Shown here piece by piece: positions 1-7,408 of a DNA stretch of 64,000 nucleotides (positions are counted from its first letter, which is position 1; every line of letters begins with the position of its first letter). Origin of the DNA: Granulosicoccus sp036478595 (GTDB taxonomy: Bacteria > Pseudomonadota > Gammaproteobacteria > Granulosicoccales > Granulosicoccaceae); contig JAZGEF010000003.1 in assembly GCA_036478595.1 (NCBI GenBank), forward strand, positions 124,001 to 188,000, read 5' to 3'. The notes beneath the pieces were generated by a model. That model had not been told where the DNA came from and made no database searches. It saw only the letters and a program-made list of their open reading frames with translations. Both the position numbers and the translations under genes were made by a program.

Positions 1-861
1 ATTTCGGTGAGTTGCAGCCACTATTCGGACGTCGCTCTTAATACTCTTATTGCTACCCACTCGCTCAAATGAGCGCTCTTGGATAACCCGCAACAACTTA
101 ACTTGCATGGTCAGCGGCATGTCGCCAATTTCATCAAGAAAGATAGTTCCGCCTTCAGCTAGTTCAAATCGACCTTGACGCGTACCAATGGCACCAGTGA
201 ACGAGCCTTTCTCATGTCCAAACAGCTCGCTCTCTAGCAACTCGCTAGGGATAGCGCCACAGTTGATCGGCACAAACGGCTTGTTGCGACGATTAGAATA
301 ATAATGGATGTTACGTGCAACAACCTCTTTACCCGTGCCTGATTCACCTAGTATCAACACGGTCGCCTCGGTTGGCGCAACCTGGTCAACCATTTTTCTG
401 ACACGAACAATCGCCCGGCTATTACCAACCAGGCTACGAAATAGCTCCGGGTTTTGAGTTCCTTCTTTCGGCGGCACTGTATTCGCAGAGCCTCTAACTT
501 CAGCTCTATGTAACAGGTCTGACAATGTGCCATAGCGAATATCGTTCTTAAGACACCCAATAAAGGTGTTCTCGATCTCGCTCTGGCTTAGATCCGCTGG
601 CTGGTCCCCCAACATCAGAATAAACGGTGGGCACTGCTCATGCTTAGCCTTCAGCTTTTCAGCCCAATCCACAATACCGTGGAAGTTGGCAACCAAGATC
701 GCTTGGAACTCCGACACATCACCAAGACTATCAAGCAATTCAGGCGAGCTATGTAACTTTGCCTCAAAATCTATGAATTCCAACTGGTGTGACAACCGCT
801 GCGCATTGTCGGCGCGAGGCTCGATAATCAGTATTTTGCTGGCTTTTTTCTTAGCACTCAT
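1..861 (-). CDS. fleQ: Flagellar master regulator FleQ/FlrA, sigma-54 activator (3' part lies outside the window)
   Basis: Only the first 287 codons are present; the frame runs off the left edge. Residues 1-120 resemble the FleQ-type receiver, which lacks a phospho-acceptor aspartate (NFHG stands where the Asp strand end would be). The AAA+ sigma-54 interaction domain follows: Walker A GESGTGKE at 172-179, the sigma-54 contact loop GSFTGA at 219-224, Walker B IFLDE at 240-244, and an ATHRN motif at the edge. By family knowledge FleQ/FlrA sits at the top of the polar flagellar cascade and often responds to c-di-GMP; nucleotide binding here is inferred. The ATG at 861 is preceded by GAGAAG, a modest ribosome binding site. 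The adjacent divergent flgM supports a flagellar role. A generic NtrC-type regulator is the alternative, because the C-terminal helix-turn-helix cannot be seen. Confidence 0.88.
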   Translation of the reverse strand, partial: MSAKKKASKILIIEPRADNAQRLSHQLEFIDFEAKLHSSPELLDSLGDVSEFQAILVANFHGIVDWAEKLKAKHEQCPPFILMLGDQPADLSQSEIENTFIGCLKNDIRYGTLSDLLHRAEVRGSANTVPPKEGTQNPELFRSLVGNSRAIVRVRKMVDQVAPTEATVLILGESGTGKEVVARNIHYYSNRRNKPFVPINCGAIPSELLESELFGHEKGSFTGAIGTRQGRFELAEGGTIFLDEIGDMPLTMQVKLLRVIQERSFERVGSNKSIKSDVRIVAATHRN

Positions 862-912
862 AGTAGCTTCTCTTGCGACCGTAGTCGTTCCGTAATTAAA
901 CTGCTCCTCACA

Positions 913-940
913 AGCATAGAAGAGGATCACAAAAGGACAA
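913..940 (-). promoter_or_regulatory. Possible sigma-70 promoter of fleQ
   Basis: On the minus strand TTGTCC is followed after 16 bases by TATGCT, about 50 bases upstream of the fleQ ATG. Each hexamer matches consensus at four of six positions, so this is only a candidate. The rest of the 354-base gap between fleQ and flgM (862-1215) shows no gene. Confidence 0.3.
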
Positions 941-1066
941 AGATTTGACGACTAATAATTTGTTTGGCGCCTCACATATGGCGCGTGACAATCTGAAGAG
1001 CTAGGCATTTAGGGCCAAATAGGTCAATCTCTTTGTGAACCATCCGTCTCAATCCATAAGGGCTGT

Positions 1067-1093
1067 TACATTTGCTGACAATTACGCCGATCC
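1067..1093 (+). promoter_or_regulatory. Candidate sigma-28 (FliA) promoter of flgM
   Basis: TACA (1067-1070), exactly 15 bases, then GCCGATCC (1086-1093). The FliA consensus is TAAA-N15-GCCGATAA, so spacing is exact, the -35 differs at one position, and the core GCCGAT is intact. It lies about 120 bases upstream of the flgM start. Known biology fits: flgM is commonly in the FliA regulon so that the anti-sigma factor feeds back on its own partner. Confidence 0.6.
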
Positions 1094-1215
1094 CCATTCT
1101 ATCTGGAGCGGGTAAGCTTTTTAAGCCATCTGCCTCGATACACAATATAATAATAAGAAGCATCCATTGCGACCGCCAAACCGCGGCGCTTAAGGGTTAC
1201 GAAGAGGACTAGACC

Positions 1216-1449
1216 ATGACTCCGACCGAGAGTAATACAGCATTGGCCAACAATGTGACTGATATCGCGGCTGCACGACAGGCTCGCGACCCTAAAGATA
1301 CAGACACGGCCAGCGCCATTAACGTTCCAAAAAATCGACGTTTCGACAAGGATAAGGTTGCCAGATTGAAAGCTGCCATTGCAGATGGCAGCTACAAGAT
1401 CGATCCATCTAGTATCGCCAACAAATTTATTGAGCACGAACGCAATTGA
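1216..1449 (+). CDS. flgM: Anti-sigma-28 factor FlgM
   Basis: A 77-residue protein, within the usual FlgM size. The N-terminal half is low-complexity and polar, as expected for the disordered half of FlgM. The C-terminal part (residues about 43-77) carries the family signature: a helix with RLKAAIADGSYKID, then an IANKFIEHE-like end that binds sigma-28 (FliA). FlgM holds FliA inactive until the hook is complete and is then exported. The ATG at 1216 follows GAGGA at a reasonable distance. The usual partner flgN is not next to it: the next gene is a membrane protein and the upstream gene is fleQ on the other strand. No other flagellar gene is in the window. Confidence 0.85.
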   Translation: MTPTESNTALANNVTDIAAARQARDPKDTDTASAINVPKNRRFDKDKVARLKAAIADGSYKIDPSSIANKFIEHERN

Positions 1450-1500
1450 CCTAATGGAAATGAACCGATAGGCTCGGGTTTTGATCGATTAGGAATACCC

Positions 1501-1995
1501 ATGCGTTACGTTTCTGCGGTTATTTCCTGGGCCATCGCAGCCTGGATGTGTTTTATCTTTCTAGGCTCGTTACCCTACAAGTTCTCAGCGCACCCTGACA
1601 CTCAGCATATCTTCAGCACCATCGGAAACTGGTTAAAAGGCTTATTAGGCGATGGGATTGGTGATCTATTCACTAAATTCGGTGCATACGGTGTTGGCAG
1701 TTTTGAATTGCTGACATCCATCGTTTTGCTGTTACCCGCAGCTATCTGGCTAATCCGCCTGACAAGAAAGCAATCGATGAGCAACACTCGGCGCAAGTTT
1801 CACCGCATTGGAGGCTTATTGGCAACGGTGGTAATGATGGGCGCTGTGTTCTTTCATCTCGTATCACCTCTCGGTATTGAAGTGCTGCACGAGGGCAAAA
1901 GTGACGGGGGCAGTTTATTCTACTCCGCGCTATCGATCGTTATACTCGGTATTGTTTTGTTCTTTGTTAATGGTGACCGTGACGAATCAGCGTAG
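1501..1995 (+). CDS. Small four-helix membrane protein, DoxX-like
   Basis: 164 residues with four hydrophobic segments (roughly 5-22, 63-85, 104-124, 140-157) separated by short loops, the layout of DoxX/DoxD-like inner-membrane proteins. The first loop contains a FLGSLPYKF stretch of the kind seen in uncharacterised proteins annotated DoxX-like. The ATG at 1501 has AGGA six bases upstream. It follows flgM by 51 bases and could be on the same transcript, but nothing in its sequence links it to flagella. The function is unknown; a quinone- or respiration-linked role is only a family-level guess. Confidence 0.55.
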   Translation: MRYVSAVISWAIAAWMCFIFLGSLPYKFSAHPDTQHIFSTIGNWLKGLLGDGIGDLFTKFGAYGVGSFELLTSIVLLLPAAIWLIRLTRKQSMSNTRRKFHRIGGLLATVVMMGAVFFHLVSPLGIEVLHEGKSDGGSLFYSALSIVILGIVLFFVNGDRDESA

Positions 1996-2039
1996 CTAAC
2001 CGCACTGCCTCTTCAAACCTATTCATAACAGACACTCAT

Positions 2040-2068
2040 AAAAAACCGGCGGTTTTGACACCGCCGGT
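2040..2068 (-). terminator. Rho-independent terminator of the Hsp20 gene
   Basis: A perfect 8-bp inverted repeat ACCGGCGG (2045-2052) and CCGCCGGT (2061-2068) with an 8-base loop. Read on the minus strand it is followed by a run of six T. It lies about 50 bases past the Hsp20 stop codon. Confidence 0.85.
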
Positions 2069-2119
2069 AATGAGTACTAAAACTTCACCTAAATCGATAC
2101 CGACCTAAGTTACGCGACG

Positions 2120-2581
2120 TTAAGCTGCTGCGGTCTGTGTTTCCAGTGCGGCAGGTTTAGCATTCCCATTGACTGGAATCTTGCGAGGCTTCATCGCTTC
2201 AGGTATTTCTTTTTGTAAAGATACGGTTAATAAACCGTTATTCATTTCAGCGTTAACAACTTCAACGTGATCAGCTAGGTTGAACTTTCGTTCGAATGCG
2301 CGATTGGCGATACCGCGATGCAAGTACTGCGCATCGACGCTTTGCTGATCCTTCTTTCCGCGAATGGTTAACACGCCCTTTTCAACCTGCACGTCGATTT
2401 CAGCTTGGCTAAAGCCGGCAACGGCGAGTGAAATGGCGTATTGGTTCTCACCAACAAGTTCAATATCATAAGGCGGATAGCCTGCACCACGTTGTTCAGC
2501 ATTAAATGCAGCATCCAGCAGTGATCCAAAACGGTCATAGCCTACGGTATTGGCGTATAAGGGGGATAAATCGATTTTCAT
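2120..2581 (-). CDS. ibpA: Small heat shock protein, Hsp20/IbpA family
   Basis: A 153-residue alpha-crystallin-type holdase that binds unfolding proteins and passes them to DnaK and ClpB. The N-terminus (MKIDLSPLY) and the segment RFGSLLDAAF are typical of IbpA/IbpB. The crystallin domain runs from about 36 to 125 and includes YPPYDIE, GVLTIRG and FNLADHV. The start at 2581 is chosen over an upstream in-frame ATG because GGAGA lies eight bases before it and IbpA proteins begin with this motif. The gene is monocistronic, between a sigma-32 promoter and a strong terminator. ClpB in the same window carries the same kind of promoter. Confidence 0.93.
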   Translation of the reverse strand: MKIDLSPLYANTVGYDRFGSLLDAAFNAEQRGAGYPPYDIELVGENQYAISLAVAGFSQAEIDVQVEKGVLTIRGKKDQQSVDAQYLHRGIANRAFERKFNLADHVEVVNAEMNNGLLTVSLQKEIPEAMKPRKIPVNGNAKPAALETQTAAA

Positions 2582-2646
2582 TTGTATTCTCCAATGAGCA
2601 ATAGTTAATGTGATGGATTCTCTTCGAGACATCCGGCACAAGAACA

Positions 2647-2674
2647 ATATGGAGTTGTGTAGTACGATTTCAAG
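2647..2674 (-). promoter_or_regulatory. Sigma-32 (RpoH) heat-shock promoter of ibpA
   Basis: On the minus strand CTTGAAA (2674-2668), 13 bases, then CTCCATAT (2654-2647). The RpoH consensus is CTTGAAA-N11 to N16-CCCCATNT, so there is one mismatch in total. It lies 66-93 bases upstream of the ibpA start and just in front of the divergent deacetylase gene. Confidence 0.85.
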
Positions 2675-2692
2675 ACACAAGGATCAGAAACC

Positions 2693-3310
2693 ATGCACGA
2701 TATCGACACCCTTATATTCTCACCCCATATCGATGACGAAGTGCTGGGGTGTTACAGCTGGTTAAAAACCGGCACATTGGTGGTGGTAGCAGGCGTTGAA
2801 GACAGGCCTAACATTCCTAAAACCACTCGCATCGCTGAACTAAAAGCATCTAGTGAGCGCTTAGGGTTTGCGTGGCAATTGCTAGACAACACGGTTAACG
2901 AGTACCAGAGCAGCTCGCTAATAACACCGTACGAAACCGCAATCAATCAACACAAACCGCTAAGGGTATTAATACCCGAACCCTCTTACAATCAGGATCA
3001 TCGCGCTGTGTATGATGCTTCTATAGTGGCCACTCGACCTCACGATACCAACTGGTTTGTTAACGAGATATTGGTATTTGAACAACCTCATAGTGTGATG
3101 TGGCGCCACGCGCCACAACCCGAGGCCAACTACTTTGTTGAACTCAATATAGACGACAAGCTTGCCGCTTATGCGCTCTATGCCAGCCAAGTTCGCGGCC
3201 ATCGCTCACCTACAACTATTGCGGCAATGGCACAACTGCGAGGCGCGCAAATTAACGCAAGCCATGCCGAAGCGTTCTACGCAAAACGGCTCGTGCACGC
3301 AATAAACTAA
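2693..3310 (+). CDS. PIG-L family deacetylase (LmbE-like)
   Basis: 205 residues. The N-terminal motif SPHIDDEVLGC (10-20) is the PIG-L zinc site, normally PHPDDE or PHxDDE, and QDHRAVYDA (101-109) supplies the third zinc ligand. Inferred ligands are H12, D15 and H103. The family hydrolyses N-acetyl groups from amino sugars such as GlcNAc attached to lipids, thiols or polysaccharide precursors. The ATG at 2693 follows AAGGA by nine bases. It is the first gene of a co-directional five-gene group with short gaps (21, 1, overlap, 3 bases), which suggests it de-N-acetylates a sugar in the same pathway. The substrate cannot be read from the sequence. Confidence 0.85.
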   Translation: MHDIDTLIFSPHIDDEVLGCYSWLKTGTLVVVAGVEDRPNIPKTTRIAELKASSERLGFAWQLLDNTVNEYQSSSLITPYETAINQHKPLRVLIPEPSYNQDHRAVYDASIVATRPHDTNWFVNEILVFEQPHSVMWRHAPQPEANYFVELNIDDKLAAYALYASQVRGHRSPTTIAAMAQLRGAQINASHAEAFYAKRLVHAIN

Positions 3311-3331
3311 AAATGGATTGAAGATAGAATC

Positions 3332-4336
3332 ATGAGTAAACCGACAAAACATATACTGGTAACAGGCGGTCTTGGGTTTATAGGCTTTCATCTTTGCAGT
3401 GAAATAAAACGACGTGATCCCAGCGCAGCACTCACCATTGTCGACAATTTAAGTTCTACTCAGATTAACCCAACGCTGCTACAAGCACTAGGAGATATAC
3501 ACCGTATCGACCTTAATCAGTTTGATGCCAGTAATCAAAAATTTGATGAGATCTATCACCTTGCTAGCCCTGTCGGCTCTCTCGGCATATTAGAAAGCAA
3601 CGGATACGTTGCACACTCTATCAGTAAACTTGCAATGAAAGCTGCCGACATCGCTTGCAACTCAAGCGCAAAGCTTCTGTACTTATCCTCCTCAGAAGTC
3701 TATGGAAGAGACGGCCAGCATGCAGAAGATATCGAGCTTCGCGTTCCATCGCTGCGCGGCACCCGAATGGAATATGCACTGGGTAAGCTTACGGCCGAAC
3801 ACACACTACTTAACCGTTCTGCACAAAACGAATTTCGCCTGCGCATTGTTCGGCCATTCAACGTCATCGGTCCATGGCAGTCTGCAGAAATCGGTTTTGT
3901 TATCCCTACATTTTTTGCAGCAGCAATCGCAGGCACTCCGCTACCAGTTTTTGGCGATGGCCAACAAAAGCGTTCATTCTGCTTGGTTGATGACTTAGTT
4001 GACGGCATGTTAGCGGTGCAGAGCCGAGGCGTTGATCAAACCATCTACAACTTGGGCAATCCAGGCAACATCATTAGCGTAAAAGACTTAGCGAACGACA
4101 TTGTGCAACTGTGCCATTCCAATAGCTCTCTTAAGCTTACTGATCCTGTCGAAGTATTCGGTACACGCTATCTGGAAGCCTTTCAAAAATTACCCGATAT
4201 TGACAAGGCAACAAACCACACAGGCTGGACGCCGAAGGCAGATTTAGCAACGGCGCTACGTCATTGCAGATCATTTTATAAAACTGCTGCACAGCAGACT
4301 AGCACCCCCTCCAACTCCTTGCTTCAAGGCGCGTGA
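3332..4336 (+). CDS. NAD-dependent sugar epimerase/dehydratase
   Basis: 334 residues, extended short-chain dehydrogenase fold. The nucleotide-binding loop TGGLGFIG is at 11-18, SSSEVYG at 119-125 supplies the catalytic Ser/Thr region, and the Y148-x3-K152 pair is inside MEYALGK. A later segment with VRPFNVIGP and VFGDGQQKRSF is shared with UDP-glucuronate decarboxylases and GDP-mannose or UDP-GlcNAc epimerase/dehydratases. It likely converts a nucleotide sugar for the neighbouring glycosyltransferase; whether by epimerisation, dehydration or decarboxylation is not decidable here. It starts 21 bases after the PIG-L gene. Confidence 0.85.
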   Translation: MSKPTKHILVTGGLGFIGFHLCSEIKRRDPSAALTIVDNLSSTQINPTLLQALGDIHRIDLNQFDASNQKFDEIYHLASPVGSLGILESNGYVAHSISKLAMKAADIACNSSAKLLYLSSSEVYGRDGQHAEDIELRVPSLRGTRMEYALGKLTAEHTLLNRSAQNEFRLRIVRPFNVIGPWQSAEIGFVIPTFFAAAIAGTPLPVFGDGQQKRSFCLVDDLVDGMLAVQSRGVDQTIYNLGNPGNIISVKDLANDIVQLCHSNSSLKLTDPVEVFGTRYLEAFQKLPDIDKATNHTGWTPKADLATALRHCRSFYKTAAQQTSTPSNSLLQGA

Positions 4337-4337
4337 G

Positions 4338-5114
4338 ATGAGTGTTGAGATTCTACCGGTTCAAACCAGTCCGATCACCTTGGGCCCACTCACCTTTGAA
4401 CATGCAGCATTAAGCGAGTCGCAAGCTGTGTTGCTGCAGTTATTAAATAATCAACATAGACAAACAACGCTGATCGGTTTTATTAATCCGCATGTGTTCA
4501 ATTTGGCTTGCCAGTATGATGAGGTCGCACGGTTCATCACACAATGCAGGCTGTGCTGCATTGATGGCATCGGTGTGCATATAGCAGCCCGATTGCTATG
4601 CCGCCCCACAGTCACTCGCATAGTTGCAGAGGAACTATTCAATTTGATGTTATCAAGCACTGCCTTTAACTCCAATGCGGTGCTTATTGGCGTCACCCGT
4701 GATGAAGTAGCAGCCGCGACTGTTGCAATCAATCAGGCATCGCCATCAATCAATATCATTGATTGCATTGACGGCTTTCAATCTGACGCAAATTACAACG
4801 CCTTCTTAGCTGACCATCTACAAACTGACCTGATCCTGATCGGCGCTGGCACTCCTCGTTCTGAGCAAATAGCCCTATTGGCCCATCAATTTTGCCAACG
4901 TGCAGTGGTATGGCATATCGGTGCTGGCACTATTAAAACTTGGGCAGGCACCAAGCGCCGTGCACCGGGCTGGATATCACGGCTGGGGATGCAATGGCTA
5001 CACCGCATGTGGCACGAGCCTCACACACGCAGCCGCTACTTATCTGGGGGTTTGCGCTTTATCGAAAACCTCTCAAACTCCTCGCAATCCGATCACAATG
5101 GAGCAGCGCAATGA
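4338..5114 (+). CDS. WecG/TagA/CpsF family glycosyltransferase
   Basis: 258 residues, a single GT26-type domain. Diagnostic motifs are NPHVFNLA near 50-57, CIDGIGV at 74-80 (the Asp is the proposed catalytic base of the family), GAGTPRSEQ at 169-177, and GAGTIKTWAGTKRRAPGW at 195-212 followed by a basic, aromatic C-terminal end. GT26 enzymes transfer N-acetylmannosaminuronic acid or ManNAc to lipid-linked acceptors at the membrane. This implies that the operon builds a lipid-linked saccharide. It starts one base after the epimerase stop, and its stop overlaps the next start in an ATGA. Confidence 0.88.
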   Translation: MSVEILPVQTSPITLGPLTFEHAALSESQAVLLQLLNNQHRQTTLIGFINPHVFNLACQYDEVARFITQCRLCCIDGIGVHIAARLLCRPTVTRIVAEELFNLMLSSTAFNSNAVLIGVTRDEVAAATVAINQASPSINIIDCIDGFQSDANYNAFLADHLQTDLILIGAGTPRSEQIALLAHQFCQRAVVWHIGAGTIKTWAGTKRRAPGWISRLGMQWLHRMWHEPHTRSRYLSGGLRFIENLSNSSQSDHNGAAQ

Positions 5115-6676
5115 AAGTACTAATTGCCAATCCGGCAGTAAGACGGCAGCTCGATAACGGTCTTGAGCGTTATATGATGGGTTCGGGTGTGCGATTTCCT
5201 TGGTCATTGGTTAAAAAGAATAACACTCGCCCACGCTTTTCAATGTTCCCAATGTTTCTAGGGTTTACCGCAGCGATTTTAGAAAACGAAGGTTTTGAGG
5301 TGTTTGTTATCGATGGTGTGCCACTCGATTTGCACAACGACGAATTTTTAGAAAAAGCCATCGCAATACAACCCGACATCATTATCACCGAGCCTAACTC
5401 CGCGGTAATCGATGATGTAATGAATTTACAAGCCACCATTAAAGCAAAAACTAATGCGATATCAATTGTTATCGGGTCGCATATATCAGCAGAAGTCCAT
5501 TCGGTGTCAGGCGATTGGCCAAGCGTTGACTACGCCGTCATGGGTGAATACGAATATGGCGTACGTAACCTATTAACCGCACTGCGCGAATCAAGCAGCG
5601 TCGAAAATTTAAAAGGTATTGCCTACCGTGTTGATGGCAAACTTAAAAAGCCAGCTGAGCTTGCCCCGGCAGTTACCGAGCTTGATGAATTGCCGCTGCC
5701 AGCACGGCATTTATTCCCAGCCTATTTCAATACCGATATGAACGCTTATAACGATGGCTTCAATCAGTACCAGCCCACAATTGATGTGCATTCAAGCCGA
5801 GGTTGCCCGTACCGCTGCAATTTTTGTGTCTGGGTGCAAGTACTATTTGACAACGGTAACCAACGTTTACGCTCACCCGCAAAAATTGCTGAAGAAATGG
5901 AGTATCTGGTAGAGCATTTTGGCGCAAAAGAAATCTATTTCGATGATGACAATTTTACCGCTAATAAAAAACACGTACACGCATTGTGCGACGAGCTGAT
6001 CAGCCGTAATTCTAAGATTCCCTGGTCAGCACTAACCGACGCAATCGCTCTAAACGAAGACATGCTAAACAAAATGGCGGCCGCTGGATGCATCGGTATT
6101 AAATTTGGCCTCGACAGTGCGGATTCGGAAGTGCTGGAAAAAAGTAACAAACCCTTAAAGGTGTCTAGAGTACCCGCATTAGTGAAGCGTGCTATAAAGC
6201 TCGGCATCAAAACACATATGACAGTGGTGCTCGGCCTCAGTGGCGAAACCAAAGCATCGCTTAATCGAACTTTCAAGTTTTCTTGCGAACTTGATATCGA
6301 CTCCATCCAGTACAGCATGGCAACACCTATCCCCGGCACGGCTCTCTATAAGCAACTCGAAAAAGAACAAAAGATGCATTTTGTCAAATGGGAAGAACTA
6401 GATGGCTACAGCTCTTCAGTAATTAAATACGATGATTTTTCACGTGAATATCTCGAAGATTTTGAATACACAGTACATTCGCGGTGGCTTAGGGCTCGGT
6501 TGAAGCACCCAGCTTGGGTATTACGACAAACCAAATATCTTGCACGTTTAACTCGCATACAAGGATTGCCAGGGTTTGTGAGAAGAGTCAAGCGTGGCGC
6601 TCAACTATTGAAAGGCGATTCCATCATGGTGAAGCGAGCTGACGGCGACGGCCACCAAACCAGCATTCGCTGGTAG
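5111..6676 (+). CDS. Radical SAM protein with B12-binding-like N-terminal domain
   Basis: 521 residues. Residues about 1-160 look like the Rossmann fold of cobalamin-binding radical SAM enzymes, but I do not see the DxHxxG motif that would hold B12 base-off, so cofactor binding is uncertain. The radical SAM core has the iron-sulfur motif CPYRCNFC (C232, C236, C239), followed by EIYFDDDNFT and GIKFGLDSAD strands. The start at 5111 forms an ATGA overlap with the glycosyltransferase stop and gives the expected MKVLIANP beginning; a longer in-frame start at 4940 would lie inside the upstream gene. Relatives in glycan and lipid clusters do methylations or other C-H chemistry. The reaction here is unknown. 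Confidence 0.85.
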   Translation: MKVLIANPAVRRQLDNGLERYMMGSGVRFPWSLVKKNNTRPRFSMFPMFLGFTAAILENEGFEVFVIDGVPLDLHNDEFLEKAIAIQPDIIITEPNSAVIDDVMNLQATIKAKTNAISIVIGSHISAEVHSVSGDWPSVDYAVMGEYEYGVRNLLTALRESSSVENLKGIAYRVDGKLKKPAELAPAVTELDELPLPARHLFPAYFNTDMNAYNDGFNQYQPTIDVHSSRGCPYRCNFCVWVQVLFDNGNQRLRSPAKIAEEMEYLVEHFGAKEIYFDDDNFTANKKHVHALCDELISRNSKIPWSALTDAIALNEDMLNKMAAAGCIGIKFGLDSADSEVLEKSNKPLKVSRVPALVKRAIKLGIKTHMTVVLGLSGETKASLNRTFKFSCELDIDSIQYSMATPIPGTALYKQLEKEQKMHFVKWEELDGYSSSVIKYDDFSREYLEDFEYTVHSRWLRARLKHPAWVLRQTKYLARLTRIQGLPGFVRRVKRGAQLLKGDSIMVKRADGDGHQTSIRW

Positions 6677-6679
6677 CTG

Positions 6680-7384
6680 GTGATTGATCACGAAACAGAA
6701 ACGCGCAAGCGCCCAGATAATACGCGTCCTTTAACTTACGTACTATTTAAAAAATACGGTGTTAAACAAGCAATATCTCTAATAAGACAGGACGTACTAT
6801 TTGATTTTAAGCATGGCGTCGATACATTCAGGCCAGTTTCTAATAAATCACTTTTTAACCCAGAACATTGGGCTGAATTTAATCGCTACGTGCCCACGAC
6901 ATTTGCACTGATGGATTCTATATTGATGCATATGAGCCAATGGATTGATTTTAGGCAATGCGATTTTTTGGATTATGGCAGCGGCAAAGGCAAAGCTTTG
7001 ATTGCTGCAGCACGCTACCCATTTAACTCTCTTACAGGCGTTGAATATTCCGCACGCTTACACAATACCGCCACAATAAACCTACAAAAGCTTGGATTAA
7101 CTGAGAGAACGCAGCTAATTAATACCGACGCAGCGGCGTATTTTCCTAAACCTTCCCAACGCCTTATCTATATTTTCAATTCCTTTACAGGGCCAACCTT
7201 GCGACGCTGTTTGCAGAATGTTCACGACAGCTCGATAGCGCAACAGCGATTTATCGCCTGCGCTAACCCAACCGAAAGCCATGTATACGAGCAGTTCTTT
7301 GACAAGATCGACGAACAAGTGTTTGAACCTGGGTCATGCGAGGTTAATTTCTATGCGACTAAAATTTATAATAGGGGCTTGTAA
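6680..7384 (+). CDS. Class I SAM-dependent methyltransferase
   Basis: 234 residues. Motif I FLDYGSGKG (96-104) binds S-adenosylmethionine, followed by an acidic GVEYS strand that would bind the ribose. The N-terminal 60 residues are polar and contain a FRPVSNKSLF stretch. The start is a GTG three bases after the radical SAM stop, without a clear ribosome binding site, so translation is probably coupled. As the last gene of the five-gene operon it likely methylates the saccharide or lipid product; N- or O-methylation cannot be told apart. It ends 24 bases before the convergent DUF4153 gene. Confidence 0.75.
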   Translation: MIDHETETRKRPDNTRPLTYVLFKKYGVKQAISLIRQDVLFDFKHGVDTFRPVSNKSLFNPEHWAEFNRYVPTTFALMDSILMHMSQWIDFRQCDFLDYGSGKGKALIAAARYPFNSLTGVEYSARLHNTATINLQKLGLTERTQLINTDAAAYFPKPSQRLIYIFNSFTGPTLRRCLQNVHDSSIAQQRFIACANPTESHVYEQFFDKIDEQVFEPGSCEVNFYATKIYNRGL

Positions 7385-7408
7385 GACCCACTCTATCAGA
7401 TACAGTCG

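Noticed and set aside
1464..1471. ACCGATAG before the membrane protein as a second sigma-28 -10
   Set aside because: No TAAA-like -35 at 15 bases; ATTG is there instead.
4940..5110. 57-residue N-terminal extension of the radical SAM protein
   Set aside because: It lies wholly inside the glycosyltransferase gene; the ATG at 5111 gives an ATGA overlap and a normal domain start.
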